From Bacteroidota bacterium (GTDB lineage: Bacteria > Bacteroidota > Bacteroidia > Bacteroidales > F082): 6,383 bases of DNA. Below are positions 6,305 through 6,383 of this stretch, in pieces. The stretch covers positions 1 to 6,383 of the forward strand of contig JAEWWJ010000037.1 in the NCBI GenBank assembly GCA_023396415.1, read 5' to 3'. The number at the start of each line of letters is the position of its first letter. Within the stretch, counting starts at the first letter, position 1. Both the position numbers and the translations under genes were made by a program. The notes below the pieces were generated by a model, which did not search any database, was not told where the DNA came from, and worked only from the letters and a program-made list of their open reading frames with translations.

Positions 6305-6348
6305 TATAGTTGCGACCTTTGAAGGTGAAATCAAAATCTGCAACTATG
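6305..6348 (+). promoter_or_regulatory. Hairpin that covers the start codon of the right-end gene
   Basis: ATAGTTGC (6306-6313) and GCAACTAT (6340-6347) are perfect 8-bp inverted repeats, extendable by wobble pairs at both ends (6314/6339 and 6305/6348). The 24-nt interior holds a second small hairpin, ACCT-TTGA-AGGT (6315-6326). In RNA the outer stem would pair the whole AUG at 6346-6348 and hinder translation initiation. The inverted repeat is seen directly; the regulatory role is inferred. Confidence 0.5.
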
Positions 6349-6383
6349 GAAACACAAGAGGTAAGTTTTCCGCAAATTGTCGA
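6346..6383 (+). CDS. Start of a truncated gene, possibly an IS110-type transposase
   Basis: ATG 6346 opens a frame that runs off the window after METQEVSFPQIV plus two bases (GA, so Asp or Glu next). I do not recognise a domain in 12 residues. The short lead-in resembles what I recall of Bacteroidota IS110-family transposases, where a similar dozen residues precede the RGCGIDVHK block; that is memory-based and weak. A long non-coding stretch upstream, as here, would also suit an IS110-group element. No ribosome binding site is obvious, and the start codon lies in an inverted repeat. It could equally be an unrelated chromosomal gene. Confidence 0.45.
   Translation, partial: METQEVSFPQIV

Larger units (their letters stand above)
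6112..6345. other. AT-rich intergenic region with short repeats and no convincing gene
   Basis: These 234 nt hold no supportable coding region. They contain an imperfect direct repeat of TTGAACA (6112-6118, 6126-6132), TGTTATT twice (6135-6141, 6159-6165), a T8 run at 6180-6187 with no strong stem before it, a distant ATCGGT/ACCGAT inverted pair (6121-6126, 6194-6199), a -7-like box at 6220-6227, ATAAGATCA twice (6252-6260, 6273-6281) and ATCAAAATC twice (6278-6286, 6330-6338). It could be a long structured leader, an operator region, or the non-coding end of an insertion element. Confidence 0.6.

Noticed and set aside
6161..6343. 60-codon open frame on the minus strand in the right intergenic region
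   Set aside because: It needs a TTG start, is AT-rich with no recognisable domain, and covers repeats and the start-codon inverted repeat.

Overview
This window reads as chromosomal DNA from a member of the Bacteroidota, probably Bacteroidales/Marinilabiliales-like, though the order is a guess. Three things point there: TAnnTTTG boxes of the Bacteroidota -7 type sit just upstream of several start codons, Shine-Dalgarno sequences are scarce, and the protein sequences look like that phylum. Coding density is high. I see no tRNA, rRNA, CRISPR array or complete mobile element.

The left half (1-3575) is on the minus strand. In transcription order it holds dprA (DNA-processing protein), a CCA-adding-type tRNA nucleotidyltransferase with an HD domain (cca), and miaA (tRNA A37 dimethylallyltransferase, cut by the left edge just before its end). 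cca and miaA are separated by 5 nt and form a tRNA-maturation pair. dprA is set off from cca by 148 nt that contain a weak terminator-like palindrome and a -7 box directly before cca.

A 46-bp divergent promoter region (3576-3621) separates dprA from a plus-strand MurG-like GT-B glycosyltransferase that must start at a non-ATG codon (TTG). It is followed by a two-gene unit, again on the plus strand: a hemerythrin/RIC-like putative di-iron protein and, 2 nt after its stop, a LuxR-family regulator whose receiver domain has lost the phosphorylation pocket. This pair is the most interesting module here. It looks like a metal- or redox-centred sensor coupled to a transcription factor that cannot be a conventional phospho-switch.

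The right end (6112-6345) is an AT-rich intergenic stretch with short direct repeats, a candidate promoter, and an inverted repeat whose 3' arm covers the start codon of a truncated gene beginning at 6346. Only 12 full codons of that gene are visible. Its N-terminus resembles, from memory only, the lead-in of some Bacteroidota IS110-family transposases. If so, the stretch before it could contain the element's left end and bridge-RNA region, but this cannot be settled from the window.
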